Shown: piece after piece, positions 48,354 through 59,639 of the stretch
Layout: every line of letters starts with the position of its first letter
Position numbering within the stretch: the stretch's first letter is position 1
NCBI GenBank assembly: GCA_024449915.1
Contig: JAMZAV010000094.1
Span: 620,001-684,000, forward strand
Direction of reading: 5' to 3'
Source: Sweltsa coloradensis
Lineage: Eukaryota; Arthropoda; Insecta; Plecoptera; Chloroperlidae
DNA: 64,000 nucleotides
The notes under the pieces: generated by a model
Databases searched by the model: none
Told to the model about the DNA's origin: nothing
Seen by the model: the letters and a program-made list of their open reading frames with translations, nothing else
Made by a program: the position numbers and the translations under genes

Positions 48354-49094
48354 CTAGGAAGCTTCGCAAACGCTTTTTCAGGCGCGTTGTTGGATGAGCG
48401 TAATTGGTGCATTGAGCTGCCATGTGTTATGCTGATTTTCTGTTGGTCTGTAAAAATAATATTACTAAGTTGAAGATTTTTTTTAAATTAATTGAAATTT
48501 AAAAAAACTTTAATTTTTTAATTAATCGTAATTTTAAAAAAAGAAAAAAATCGTAAAATTTCGATTTTCATAAGAAATAATTATTCGATTGTGCTCAAAT
48601 TTCACACGAATATATTAATTTATAAAATTAAGGTTCTGTGAAAAACTCATTACAATCGGATAAAGCATGTAGGTGTTACAAGTCAAAGAATTGTTTAAAA
48701 AAGAAAAAAACCGTAAAATTTCGATTTTTATAAGAAATAATTTTTCGATTGCGCTCAAATTGAGTCAAATTTCACACGAATATCTTAATTCATAAAATTG
48801 TGGTTCTGTGAAAAATCATTAAAATCGGATAAAGTATGTAGGTGATAGAAGTCGAAGAAATTCAAAGAAGAAAAATCGTAAAATTGCGATTTTCATGAGA
48901 AATAATTTTTCGATTGCGCTCAAACACGTGACAGTTCTAAGTTTAGAGATTTCGAAGGTCTCCAGCAAATTTCATCGTAATTGGAGTATCGGTTTAGCCG
49001 GAATCGTGTTAACAAACAGCAAAAAAAAACATTCCGTATTTTTTCTCCAGTGTAGTGCTATGGAATCTTCGCTTCGCTCGCTACGCTCATCCAA
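48354..49094 (+). repeat. Family A repeat, copy 8 (CTAGGAAGCTTCGC subfamily)
   Basis: It starts CTAGGAAGCTTCGCAAACGC, the same 5' variant as the 33591 end, and ends CGCTACGCTCATCCAA. The internal TTGGATGAGCG is retained. Confidence 0.8.
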
Positions 49095-49212
49095 AAACTA
49101 ATAAAGTTTTAAGTTAACATCCTAGAATAATCGCTGACTGTGGAGGCAAGACATGCTGCGAAACTATAGAGTCTAGAGATACAAATTTGTCCTCAAGTGA
49201 TCTCAAAGTCCA

Positions 49213-50840
49213 TCTGAAAGTTCGCAGTTCAGTTCAGTTTATTTAGCAGTTTTGTTACATGGCATACATTTGTTACATTTTATTTATATAACAGCCATAA
49301 TACATTGTCAACAAGTACATATAACAATCACGGAACACAAAATATACACCAAATACTTCATGCAGTTGTCATTAATTTACTGGTAAGTACCAACTGTCCA
49401 AGCAACCATACACATCTTATTGCCAACTGCCGTGCAGGGCATAACAATAGTAGTAATCACTTACTCACTTTATAACAACAATAATAATTATAACAATTAA
49501 GAATACCAATTAAAAGTTTATTATTAAAATCAAGATTAAAATTAAAAATTAAATTAAAAACTATCATATGACTGTTAATAATAGACATAAGACTCTCAAA
49601 TCTCTCAGATGGTAGCCTTGTACACACCTATTGAGGGAAAATTTAAAAAGCTTCTTAAAACATATTCTCATGGTAACACATCAAACCCAAATCTAAAAAT
49701 CCTTCAACTCTATAAAGACAAATACCCAACATATACTCCTTTAATTTAGACTTAAACAGAGTTAACTTTCAGTTGACTTTATATTATCAGGCAATTTGTT
49801 AAAAAACTTTATTCCTGCATTGATTGGAGCCTTTTCTCCCAGTTTTAATTACCAGCAGCGACAAAAATGTTACTTTTATTTCTCGTCTCATGATTGTGAG
49901 TGTCGCTACCCTTTGCAAGCTTATGATAGAAATGTTCACGAACATAAAGAATGGAGCAATACACATATTTAGCAGGACAAGCTTATGATAGAAATGTTAG
50001 AATAAAGATTTGAATGCTCCCTACACGAGTGAAATCTTCCTAAATGAAGTATACATCTTAACGCTTTTTTTTTTGTAATTTAAAGATTCGATTAGTGTTC
50101 TTCCTACTACTGTTTCCCCACAAAATAATACCATAATATTTATATGTGCCTCAACTAATGCATAGTAGGCAGCAGTAAGCAATGCCCTATCACAATACTT
50201 TTTCAGCTGCCTTAGAACGTATATTCCAGAGCTAATTTTCCCCGCAATAAAATCAATGTGGTGATTCCAAGAAAGCTTGTCATCTATTAGAATTCCTAGA
50301 ACATTTGCCACCACAGCTTGGTCTAAGATATTTTTGCCTATTTGAATATTTATTTCCCGATTTATCCTATTTCCTGGATTAAATACCATCACGCTACACT
50401 TTTTTCGTTAACTTTAAGACAATTAGGTACTTTTGAAGTGTTGGGCTATGATGTTAGTTTGTACGTAAGCACTTACTTCCAGATCTTCCAATGTTTTTGA
50501 AACTACCATATAGGTTGAGTCGTCTGCAAAGAGCAGCAATCGACCATCATAAACTTGCTCCGGTATATTGTTCACACATAATATATTAAAGAATAAAGGT
50601 CCGTTCACAGACCCCTGAGGGACCCCGTGCTGAATTCCCTGCATTTCCGATTTATAAGATTGCTTAGCTTCAAGCTCACTAACAGTATCAATTTGAACAA
50701 ACTGAGTTCTGTCTTTAAGTTATGACTTTACCCACTCCAACGCAACACCTCGGATCAACACCTCGGATACCATCTTTCAAGTTTTTGCACAAGGACACAA
50801 TCAAAAGCTTTTGACAGGTCCATAAAAGTGGCCATTGCTA
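49213..50840 (-). pseudogene. LINE (CR1-like) reverse transcriptase, 5'-truncated
   Basis: The minus strand from 50840 reads ATFMDLSKAFDCVLVQKL (RT motif A, catalytic D). After a break it reads QHGVPQGSVNGPLFFNIL (motif B), LLLFADDSTYMVV (motif C, F/YADD), and NVLGILIDDKLSWNHHIDFI. The end has HKLAKGSDTHNHETRNKSN and FFNKLPDNIKSTES. The 3' UTR runs to 49213, finishing in ACTGAACTGAAC-type repeats typical of this group. Several stops and shifts show it is dead. The endonuclease domain is missing. Confidence 0.8.
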
Positions 50841-51454
50841 GCCTAGGCCTACCTTAGTAGAAGTAGTAATTCAAATTACCGCCTTTTGAGCGTCTCGAAG
50901 TTCAAAGTAGTTCGAGAAAAGATATCACACCAACGACGCTTGTCTTTGTACGTGCTTTGTACTTACCTTTGGCTTTGGAGAGCTTTATGAGAAACTCTGT
51001 AATGGCGATGTTGCTGTAAATTCTAGGCTAGGTTCGACGCGTGGTTGTAGCTCACTAAATAAATAGGAGCATTGGCTTTGAGATGGCTTTGAGTATATCT
51101 CATTAGCTAGGCTAGGCCTAGTATTACCTCTATTTTGAAGTATAATTATTTACTCAAAATGTGCAAATGATGTATTTGCTCTAGATAAAAGTCACCTGGA
51201 AACAAGGAAGGACTTTTGAAGGAGGCTAGCTAGCCTAGGCCCTACCGCCTCTGCTATTAGGCCCTACTAGGCCTAGCCTAGGCCTAACCTACATAGGCGG
51301 AATATGTCGGACAGGTAAGGTTTTTGCATTTAAACATCACATAACAAGTTAAAAAAATAAAAAATAACGTTGGGCCCTAGGCTAAGGGGTAGGCCTAGGC
51401 CTAGGCTTTCTTCTGTAGGCTAGGCCTAGGCCTACTTGGCGGGTCCCAACTTTA
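50841..51454. other. TAGGCCTA-rich sequence with one possible orphan exon
   Basis: Apart from the exon-like piece at 50967-51013 (see findings) and dense GGCCTA motifs, nothing is recognised. Confidence 0.4.
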
Positions 51455-51920
51455 AAGGCCGATGCACAAATTGCCCGGTAACGAGAACGGGAACGAGAAC
51501 GAGAACGGGAAGACGCTAACGTTAAGAGCTTCGATGCACAACAGCCCGTGAAGCAAGCCGACGGGAACAAATCAAATAATAAGTGTGTTAATTATATTTT
51601 GTTATTTTGTTATTCCGCTCATGTTTATTTAATTTATTTAGCATATTACTCGCGTATAAACCATCAGTCAGCTGATAAAATAGTGTCAGGCCGTGCACAT
51701 CTTGATTCTGATTGGTTCCGGTAAGGTAGGCCTACTGGACGGGAACGTTACGGAAAGTTAAAACTTGGTGATGTTCCCGTTGTCGTTGCCGGGATACGGG
51801 AACGACCGGCAACGGGAAGCTTTATTGTGCATCGTGTCGTAAGTTAACGTGTGATTTAACTTTCTTCCCGTTCTCGTTGTCGTTGTCGTTCTCGTTACCG
51901 GGCAATTGTGCATCGGCCTT
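51455..51920. mobile_element. MITE with AAGGCCGATGCACAA ends and GAACGGGAACGA repeats
   Basis: AAGGCCGATGCACAAATTGC at the left is mirrored at the right, with TA on both sides. Subterminal GGGAACGAGAAC units recur inside both arms. It is non-coding. Confidence 0.7.
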
Positions 51921-52173
51921 TAGGCCCTATAGGCCTACACTAACGGAAAGGATTTCGGGTGCGCTCTTTTCGAAACTATCCTAGAACTAGGCTAGCGCGG
52001 CGCACTGTAGCCAGCGGAAAGTTCGGCTAACCTAACGAAAGTAGTTTTGTAACGGAAAGGATTTCGGGTGTGTAGGCCAATGTTTTCATTGAAAAAAAAT
52101 GTTGGGACCCGCCAAGTACAGAAGTGCCGGCTAAGGCTAGCCTAGGCCCTAGCCCTAGTTTACATTCACTTAT

Positions 52174-52594
52174 GCCCAGTTCACATAAAGTCGTAGGCCT
52201 AGGTAGGCCTAGTCGTAGTCACAAGCAATGGTAAAGTATAGGGAACACATCGCATGGTTTAGTCTTAGTCACAGTCGTAAGTTCATCTTTCGTACAACTA
52301 AACCACAAATTCTTACGACGAGCGAATCAGAACTTGAAACGTCACTTACAACAGACCAATGAGATTATCTACTACTCGAGTCAGTTGCGCTAGGCTACTA
52401 TGTTGAGAGTCAGTTGAGAGACTACTTCCGGTTCCCGTTTCTATCAAGATTTTACGCGAATGACATCACATCCAAATGCCAAAGAGCTTTGGCCAAACAT
52501 GGCACATTTACGTGAAGCTCTTTGTTAAAACTTGAAACCACGCCCTCAAAATCTTACGACTACGACTACAACTTTGGGCCTATGTGAACTGGGC
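52174..52594. mobile_element. MITE with GCCCAGTTCACAT ends and AT boundary
   Basis: GCCCAGTTCACAT is mirrored by ATGTGAACTGGGC, with AT on both sides. A 2-bp AT duplication is a feature of ISL2EU-type elements, but this is only suggestive. Its right end abuts the TTAA element. Confidence 0.65.
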
Positions 52595-53525
52595 ATTAAA
52601 GGGATCGTTCACCTCTTATGTTAGGGTTTACACAGACATCTATTTACCTAAGTAGACTCCATTTACAACAAATGATTGACCAAAAATAATCTTAGTAATG
52701 CTAAATTAATTGTTAAATGTGCAATGAAATTTCCTTCATCTTCACCACTTATCAGTCGTGGCAACAGTGCACGAGTAGCGGCCGGCAGAGTGTCGAGTGT
52801 CGAGGCGAGCTGCGTCATCTTATTGGGCTTAGCACGCGACACAAGCTTTGAAGGAGGGTGGGGGATAAGACATTGATACTCGGTTTAAATTAGGTCGAAA
52901 CAAAACACATGTGCATCTCTCAACCCGGCTGAGATGGATTTGGTAATATCTGGATTGATTTACATAACATGTAGGCCTACATCTGTTATTCACACAAAGC
53001 AAAAATACAAATACGCCTATACAATCTTGTAATCTCGTGTATGGAGCACAGCAGTTATGTCACTGTTCACAATAGAATAAGCAGGAGAAGGCGAATAACG
53101 TTCCAATAGGGTGCACTTTCAGTCTTATCTTGAGTCTTGAGGATGAATATTTTTGTGTACTTGGAACGATCATATTTCCTTTAAAACTTTTCATTTCCTT
53201 TCATTTATTGTCATGTCTTGTCTTGTCTCTACGCTAGGTACGGCCATTCCATTCCATTAGCACAAGTATCGAGTGATTATTACGAAATTATGAAATTCTG
53301 TTGTTTCGACAATCGACTTGTTGGTTTTTCGCAAGTGTGACCCCCCCCCCCTCCCCAAGCTACCAGTCGAAAGATAAATATTTAATGCTGATGCACTATG
53401 CCAGTACTCTTTGTATGTTGACCAATATGCTGTTGACGGTGATTTTTTATAGCTATGTTTATGTTTGGAATGGTTCTAATATGTGCCAGCCTGCATCTAC
53501 TCGAAAAACGATAAGCTATTAATTA

Positions 53526-55347
53526 CCCTGGTGAAAAATCTTGGCAAGATCTTGGCAAGATCTTGACAAGATCTTGGCAAGATTGTATTGTAAGATCTTG
53601 TATTTTTCTTGCCAAGATCTTGCCAAGATCTTGCAAGAACATGTCAAGATCTTGCCAAGATCTTGCCAAGAACTTGCAAGATCTTGCAAGATCTTGTATA
53701 ATCTTGCAAGATTGTGGTTGGTCTATTTATGCGGTACCGGTACGCCTACTTGATGCAATTTCGATACAAACTTTGCCACCTTATTAGATGTTTATCCGTG
53801 GCTTGTTAATCTAGGCCCTGTGAACAAGAACACAAAGCAAGTAGGCTTGCCTGCAGGCTAGGGCAAACACAGGCCTAGACCTATAGTGCAAGGCATAATA
53901 CTTTTAGTCAACTGTCATCTAAGCCTACTACCTAGGCTACAGTAGTGGTTGTAAATACTCACATAGTCTGAGGTCTGTACAAGACATGGCAACTATCTGT
54001 AGCTATTTAAATGTGTATGTGGCCTTTGCTTACGATGTAGACCAGGTCTATTATCAACTGTCTACTCTAGTTCTAAACTAGGGAAACGCCAAAGTCGTTG
54101 TTAGACGAGTGAGTGAGCCATGTGTTGAGTACCCGGTAACATTTCTTTTTTTCCCCTTACCTTAGGCCTCCCTAGCCTATCATAGGCTACAGTGGAGCAT
54201 TTTGGCCTAAACTATGGCCTAAACTTTTACACAACTCCCGGACCAACAATCTACCATTAAGCAAGACCCGGCAGTCACACGGAATATTCAGTTGAAGACT
54301 GCCAACAACAGCAACCTCCGGCACAGTGATTTCACCAATACCCTATTATTTGTACGAATATAATTATCAAACTTAAATGCAAATGTTCCCGGGTACTCAC
54401 CACATGACTCACTCACTCGTCTAACTACGACTTTGGCGTTTCCCTAGTCTAGTTGGCTAAAGCGCCCTTGTAGCTGAAATTGTGGGAGACGTGGGTTCAA
54501 TCCCCTGGTCGGGAAAGATTTTGTAATTTCTAGATTGTTTTTCAAAAATTATTAAACATGTTTTGAAATGCATATAACGCAGTGTAGTCCATCATCTGTG
54601 GCAATAGGGCCTACTATGGTAAACATAGCCAGTACGAAATACGTGAAAATATTGCAAGGTTTACTCAATCAGTCAATCTCCGAGCGGAATTTGGGGTACC
54701 TTGACGTCCAACATTCGACAGACCTTGCATGGGCACGGCATTTCACGGCCAGGCGAAAAACAAACAAAAAATATCTTTTCAAAATCTAAAACATTGTCGT
54801 TAAAATAATTTCTAAACATTGGAAGTCTATTTCTCAGTTTATTATTTCTTGTAGGTTTAAATCGCAATGAATCTTGCTGATTTTGTTAACAGTTCTCAAT
54901 AAACTCGTACCGGATGTCCGTTTAAAATTTCAGCGCAATCTGTTCAGCGATTCGGCTGATTTTCAACGTACACACACACACACACGCACGCACGCAGAAA
55001 AACAATAAGGGCCGTTTAAGTCGAATGGAAATCACTACGTTCGCTACGCTCACTCGTTCAATAAACTGAAACAGTGAGACAGCACAAATGCAGCCTTGCA
55101 TGGCTTTGATGTAACTGTTAGTGATGACTGATGAGGTTCAAGATGCTAACACCAGGTGGAAGATTTTGACAAGATCTTGTTTATATCTTGTTTCTAACCA
55201 AGTTCTTGCCAAGATCTTGCCAAGATCTTGCCAGTAATATTCTTGTTAAGAATCTTGCCAAGATCTTGCCAAGATCTTACTTAATACAAGTTCTTGTCAA
55301 GATCTTGCAAGATCTTACAAGATCTTGACAAGAATTTTCACACAGGG
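53526..55347. mobile_element. Foldback element built of CTTGCCAAGATCTTG units, enclosing family C
   Basis: Ends CCCTGGTGAAAA and CCCTGTGTGAAAA (inverse) are flanked by TA. The terminal 170-190 bases each side are short repeats of CAAGATCTTG/GCCAAGATCTT in both orientations. The centre holds family C copy 4. Frames such as ones rich in SCQDLAK arise from the repeat and are not genes. Confidence 0.7.
54078..55063 (+). repeat. Family C repeat, copy 4
   Basis: It is complete: CTAGGGAAACGCC, inverted module, tRNA-like head at 54440-54514 with GGGTTCAATCCCC, a (AC)n patch at about 54968-54990, and end CGCTACGCTCACTCGTT. It is very similar to 16697-17556 except for about 110 extra bases near 54230-54340. 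Confidence 0.8.
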
Positions 55348-55770
55348 TAAGAGTAAACAAACACTGCCCGAAAACCTTGCGGGTACTTTTTCACATAGTA
55401 TTGTATTTATATTATCATACTTTTTACTCAATACTAGTATATCATACTACCTAGTAATAATGAGGTGAGGTATATGTATACAGCCAGTGTCACTGATTTA
55501 ATATTGTTTATCTTTTTTACGGTGCATTATAATAGATAGTACAAGCCTAACACGCGAGACTTATTCGGGAGGTCCCCGTTCGAATGTTCGATACTTACCA
55601 CTGGCACCCTGACATTTACTTTTTTTTTACGAAAACTGACGCTATCCCTTAGCTACTTTATTAGCAGTATATTTTTTCAAAACAAGTGTTGTTGACCAGT
55701 GTTATGTAGGGCCTATTGTTAGTAATTGGGAACGCGGGCCATCTGCTTTGGTTTTACTGCCATTCCATAG

Positions 55771-57770
55771 TTGCGGGTGTGACACATTACACACTTACAA
55801 CACCTGTCAAGTATTTATAAATTACAAATTGAAACTCAAGACATTGTATACATCATTGTTGCCATAAGATATAGAAATACACCAAATTTCATCTTCCTGT
55901 GACTTAAAGAAATCTGTAAATTAAAATTAAAACAGGTGTTGCGGGTGTGACACTTTTTGCCACTGTATTTACACCCTTACATGAACATGTGCAAAAGTCT
56001 GTGAATATAGGACCCCTTGGATAGGTTTTTTTTTTCCTAAAGCATTATAGAACACCATTAAAAAAATATATAGGAATAGTGGCTCAATAATTTAGAAGAC
56101 GATTTATGATGGTTTGAATATGTTGCGGGTGTGACAAGGAAATGTTGCGGGTGTGACGTAGTGCACAAATATAACATTAAATACGAGTTTTTGTAAGTTA
56201 ATTTGAATTTGGTTGGCAGTTTTCTTACATAATTCATGAATACTCAATACTAAAATGTAAGTTAACAAATATGCATGACTAAAAAATATGATAGGCTATT
56301 TAAAAAGGTAGCCTATTATAAAATAAAATGTTGCATTGTAATTTTTTTAATGAAATATGGATCCTCCTCACTGATTATTTTTGTTTAAACTTTGAAATAA
56401 TAGCCTAAAAAGAGGATTTTATAATTAATGCAGCTTTATCATTATTCATGCATGCCTAATCACTGCGCGAACTTAAATTCCCCACAATTGTTGTGAAGTA
56501 TTGGAGGAGCTACCATCTTCTTGATTTAACGTCTTTGTTCTCGCATGACGTATCCACAATATCAGGCCATATCCAATAGTTGCCACCAGGATGCATATAC
56601 TTAAGGGTTACTTCAGTGGTTTCATCATCAAATGCTACGATTTCAGCATAATACTGCTTGTCGGTATTTTTTCCCCTATTTACCGCTAGTGAAACGAGGA
56701 CAAAATCACTGACGTTAACTATCTAGGGCAGGATCGTTGACGGAAGGCATTTCTTCAACTCCTATAAAACGGAAGCAAACTGCTCTCAGGCTAGATGTAG
56801 ACCAGGCAAGAAATGGTGCATTGATTGAACCCCTGGAATATTGTCTATAGAATTCCACCGTCCATCCAGGAATTCTATATGCTCTTGGGTATCTTTGCTC
56901 GTCACAAATAGTGAAGTCACTCCATTTACAATCTTGCTTGTGAACTCTTGTACATTGGTGATGATTACCCTAAGAGATTTGATTTCCATCCACACTTAAC
57001 GCTAAAACGGTCCCTCCGACACCGTCGACAGCGCCCTTCCTGTGGGATGTGGCAAAAAAATTCCACTCTCCCTGCAAGCCAAAGTCTGCCTCCATCAGGC
57101 ACACATTTGTTACTGTAAATTTATTCTTAAATTGACCAGCGCAGTCATCCGAAAATTAATCACTTTTGTTAACTTAGAAAACTAGGCTTTAGGTTCAGCA
57201 AAAATCTTTTTAAGGAATGCCCACACTGCATGTTTGTTATGTGTCAAATCGTCACTTACAACCGCGAAGGACCTCTTAACGTCATCTTTCAATCAAGCGC
57301 AGGCTGTAAAAACAGTAATTTGATCATGGCTCCAATGAGTGCTCTGAATCTCGTCTTGCATGATCACCGAAAATTTTTCAGCAAAGTCGCCTTGAAGTAC
57401 AAATTCGTTTTCAGGTAATCTCTCTTTGTGCATTTTCAAAATATGTTGACTGCGTTCATTATATGTGCATTACTTAGGCTACCTAAACTAGGTAGTCCTA
57501 ATGGGACAATTTTTCTACCTATTTGACTGTAGCCCTGGCATTATCATGCAATTCAATATTCATGTCACACCCGCAACATAACTGTGTGTCACACCCGCAA
57601 CACAATTTCAACCACTTCTAGTCAGTGTACCTCAGTTTTCTCTGTTGGATATGTTAAGGCATTTAACCTAACCTTAAAATAAAGTAGCCTACTCTCCAAC
57701 TTTTGTTAGCCATAATCTTAACACTAGGCCTATCATAGTTTATTGTAGTTTTGTGTTGGGGGTGTGACAT
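55771..57770 (-). mobile_element. Sola-like element relic with GTTGCGGGTGTGACAC subterminal repeats
   Basis: GTTGCGGGTGTGACA occurs at about 55770, 55939, 56122 and 56144, and inverted at about 57563 and 57588, with a variant at 57755. These flank a decayed transposase gene on the minus strand. The outer termini were not pinned down. Confidence 0.55.
56530..57476 (-). pseudogene. Decayed transposase, second Sola-like family
   Basis: On the minus strand: MHKERLPENEFVLQGDFAEK, then FSVIMQDEIQSTHW, a stop, then FAVVSDDLTHNKHAVWAFLK, SDDCAGQFKNKFTVTNVCLM, GEWNFFATSHRKGAVDGVGG, a segment ending DNIPGVQSMHHFLPG, and a C-terminal TLKYMHPGGNYWIWP. The same order (GDFAE, FSD..A.Q.KN, FFATSH.KG..DGVGG, MHP.G) is seen in the transposase at 2150-4850, but the sequences are clearly diverged. 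Stops and frame breaks show it is inactive. Confidence 0.65.
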
Positions 57771-58240
57771 GTATTGTATTGTAGGCCTATGTATTATAAC
57801 ATCTTTAATGATACCAAATTTAAGTAAAACTTGCTAAATGTGTTCAGTTTTTACAACTAAAATACTTCACAACATCATTAAGTATTGATAAACAAAATAA
57901 AGAACTTCACACAGCTGAACTAAAAGAAATTGCAGGGCTGCCATTTTAGGGGATGTGGCACTAAAATAAAAACAATAACTTTACACCAACTTTGAAGCAC
58001 TGTAAAACACATAATTGACTACCCACAAATAAAGTAAAGACATTTTGAAATTCAGTGGAGTTTTGACTTTAATTTTTGACCTATCAATAAACTATTGGGT
58101 AAAAATAATTTTTCACTTGTCAGGCTCACTTTGCTATGGAATGGCCGTTTAGTAGAACAGACTATTTCGACAGATAGACCGGGACCTGCCTCGCGCGTTA
58201 CACATCGCTAGTGGATGTGCCGTGTTGCAACACATCGCCA
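57771..58240. other. Interior of the TTAA element, nothing further recognised
   Basis: AT-rich sequence with no frame or defined repeat. Confidence 0.4.
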
Positions 58241-58272
58241 GCTCAAGAACAGTGACGTCACTGTTCTTGAGC
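58241..58272. promoter_or_regulatory. Perfect 32-bp palindrome centred on TGACGTCA
   Basis: GCTCAAGAACAGTGAC and its exact complement flank the axis, so the centre is the full CREB/ATF site TGACGTCA (58253-58260). An imperfect extension pairs CATCGCC with GGCGATG. It lies near the right end of the TTAA element. Confidence 0.6.
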
Positions 58273-58389
58273 GCGGCGATGAATTTAAAGACCCCTATTG
58301 ACGTAGGTCGGGAAATATACACAAACTACTTAGTGTTTATGTTTCTATTTGAAATTAAGACTAACTTGTCAAAGAGGTGAACGGACACT

Positions 58390-58929
58390 TTAAGGTACTA
58401 GGTAGTATAGGCTTTACATAGGGTACTAGATTTTTCGTAAAAACGTTATATTTTTAGCCCTAGTTTGGTAGGTAGGCCTACCGTAATATTATCTGATTTA
58501 GGCTAGTATCTTTCAATAAAATCAAACCAGAAGAAAATTGCAGAATAACTTCACAATGAATTATTATGTTATGATAGCGCAAGCATGAAATATAGCAAGA
58601 AAAAGACCAAAATGCCTTACTTTAACGGCTGTTTTCTCAAAACTGTAATTCGTTACACATTGACAAATCTTCCACCAAGTTTACAGGAATAACAACAGAG
58701 TAGATGGATCATTTTATGGCTTGTTCTGTAGTTATAAACACAGCATGTTTGACAGAAGCAACATTTTGGTATGGACCAAACCCACATGAATTAAAATACA
58801 TAGCCTAATGTACCCTAAAGTTTTATTTTATGGTGGAAAAATTTGCTTAAATAAAGTCTTTATAGAGAAGCCTACATCGCTAGGTTACTCTTTATTCCAA
58901 CAAACTATATAGTTAGGAAAGGGTGTTCC
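58390..58929. other. Unassigned sequence
   Basis: AT-rich; no gene or repeat is recognised. Confidence 0.4.
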
Positions 58930-59260
58930 ACCATGGGTCTTGGGCATCCAGGACATCAGTATCGGTCTGCACAAGTCAACACATCATTTTCTTGACACTA
59001 CAGGATCTTGGTGTATTTCTTTCTCTTGTCGGACACCAACTCTCTCCACTTTTTCCTGTCTTCCACCATCTCTCTTAATGCTCCCACCCTGCCCAATTCC
59101 TTCCTCTCGTCCTCCACATCTGCTTGTAACCTGGTTCTGCCATCTATCCCCTAGGTCTTCCCACTCTCTTCTCTCATTCACTACTGCAAATGCTTGTCTT
59201 GGGATCCTAGGTTTCCTTCTTTCTCATGTGGCATACCATCGTAGTCGGTCCCATTACCAA
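58930..59260 (-). pseudogene. RTE-type LINE C-terminal fragment, third copy
   Basis: The minus-strand frame reads RIPRQAFAVVNERREWEDLG and DRWQNQVTSRCGG, then a VERVGVRQEKEIHQD stretch that is a frame away from an RKKWRELV-type reading. The PR..F....R....GDRW.(N/D)Q(V/I) pattern matches the tail at 25930-26260 but is more decayed. Confidence 0.5.
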
Positions 59261-59639
59261 TCTTGAACTTTAGGCTATCAAACTCCCATTTTCTCCGTAT
59301 CACACTACTTCGAACTGGTCCATCTTAGTGGACAACCTGCCATATTTTAAAATAATAAAATTTAATACTTGGAGCAGCCTAGGATCCTAGTTGCTCCGGA
59401 CCCAAAAAACTCTCTGTCAAAACAAGATATCTGGCGTAACAATTGGGTAAGGGAAAGGGAAACTGAGTCTGGATGGGTTGAGCAATATTACATTTTGATA
59501 TCAGAAGTCATTTTTTTGTTTTTCTCCCCACATATATATTCCTTATTGATTAACTTTCCGGGAAATGTGTGCAAAAGAAAAAAATGTAAAAAAGTTTACG
59601 AAGGTCGGAGCCTACTAACATGAGCCATTTAAAAAAGTA

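Larger units (their letters stand above)
52600..58389. mobile_element. 5.8-kb TTAA-flanked composite element
   Basis: TTAA at 52596-52599 and 58390-58393. Ends AGGGATCGTTCACCTCTT and AGTGTCCGTTCACCTCTT in inverse. TTAA duplication with AGGG...GTTCACC ends fits piggyBac or Kolobok relatives. The body is swollen by a CAAGATCTTG foldback and a Sola-like relic. No transposase of its own is seen. Confidence 0.65.

Noticed and set aside
53541..53787. Frames rich in SCQDLAK
   Set aside because: They are translations of the CTTGCCAAGATCTTG array, not protein-coding sequence.
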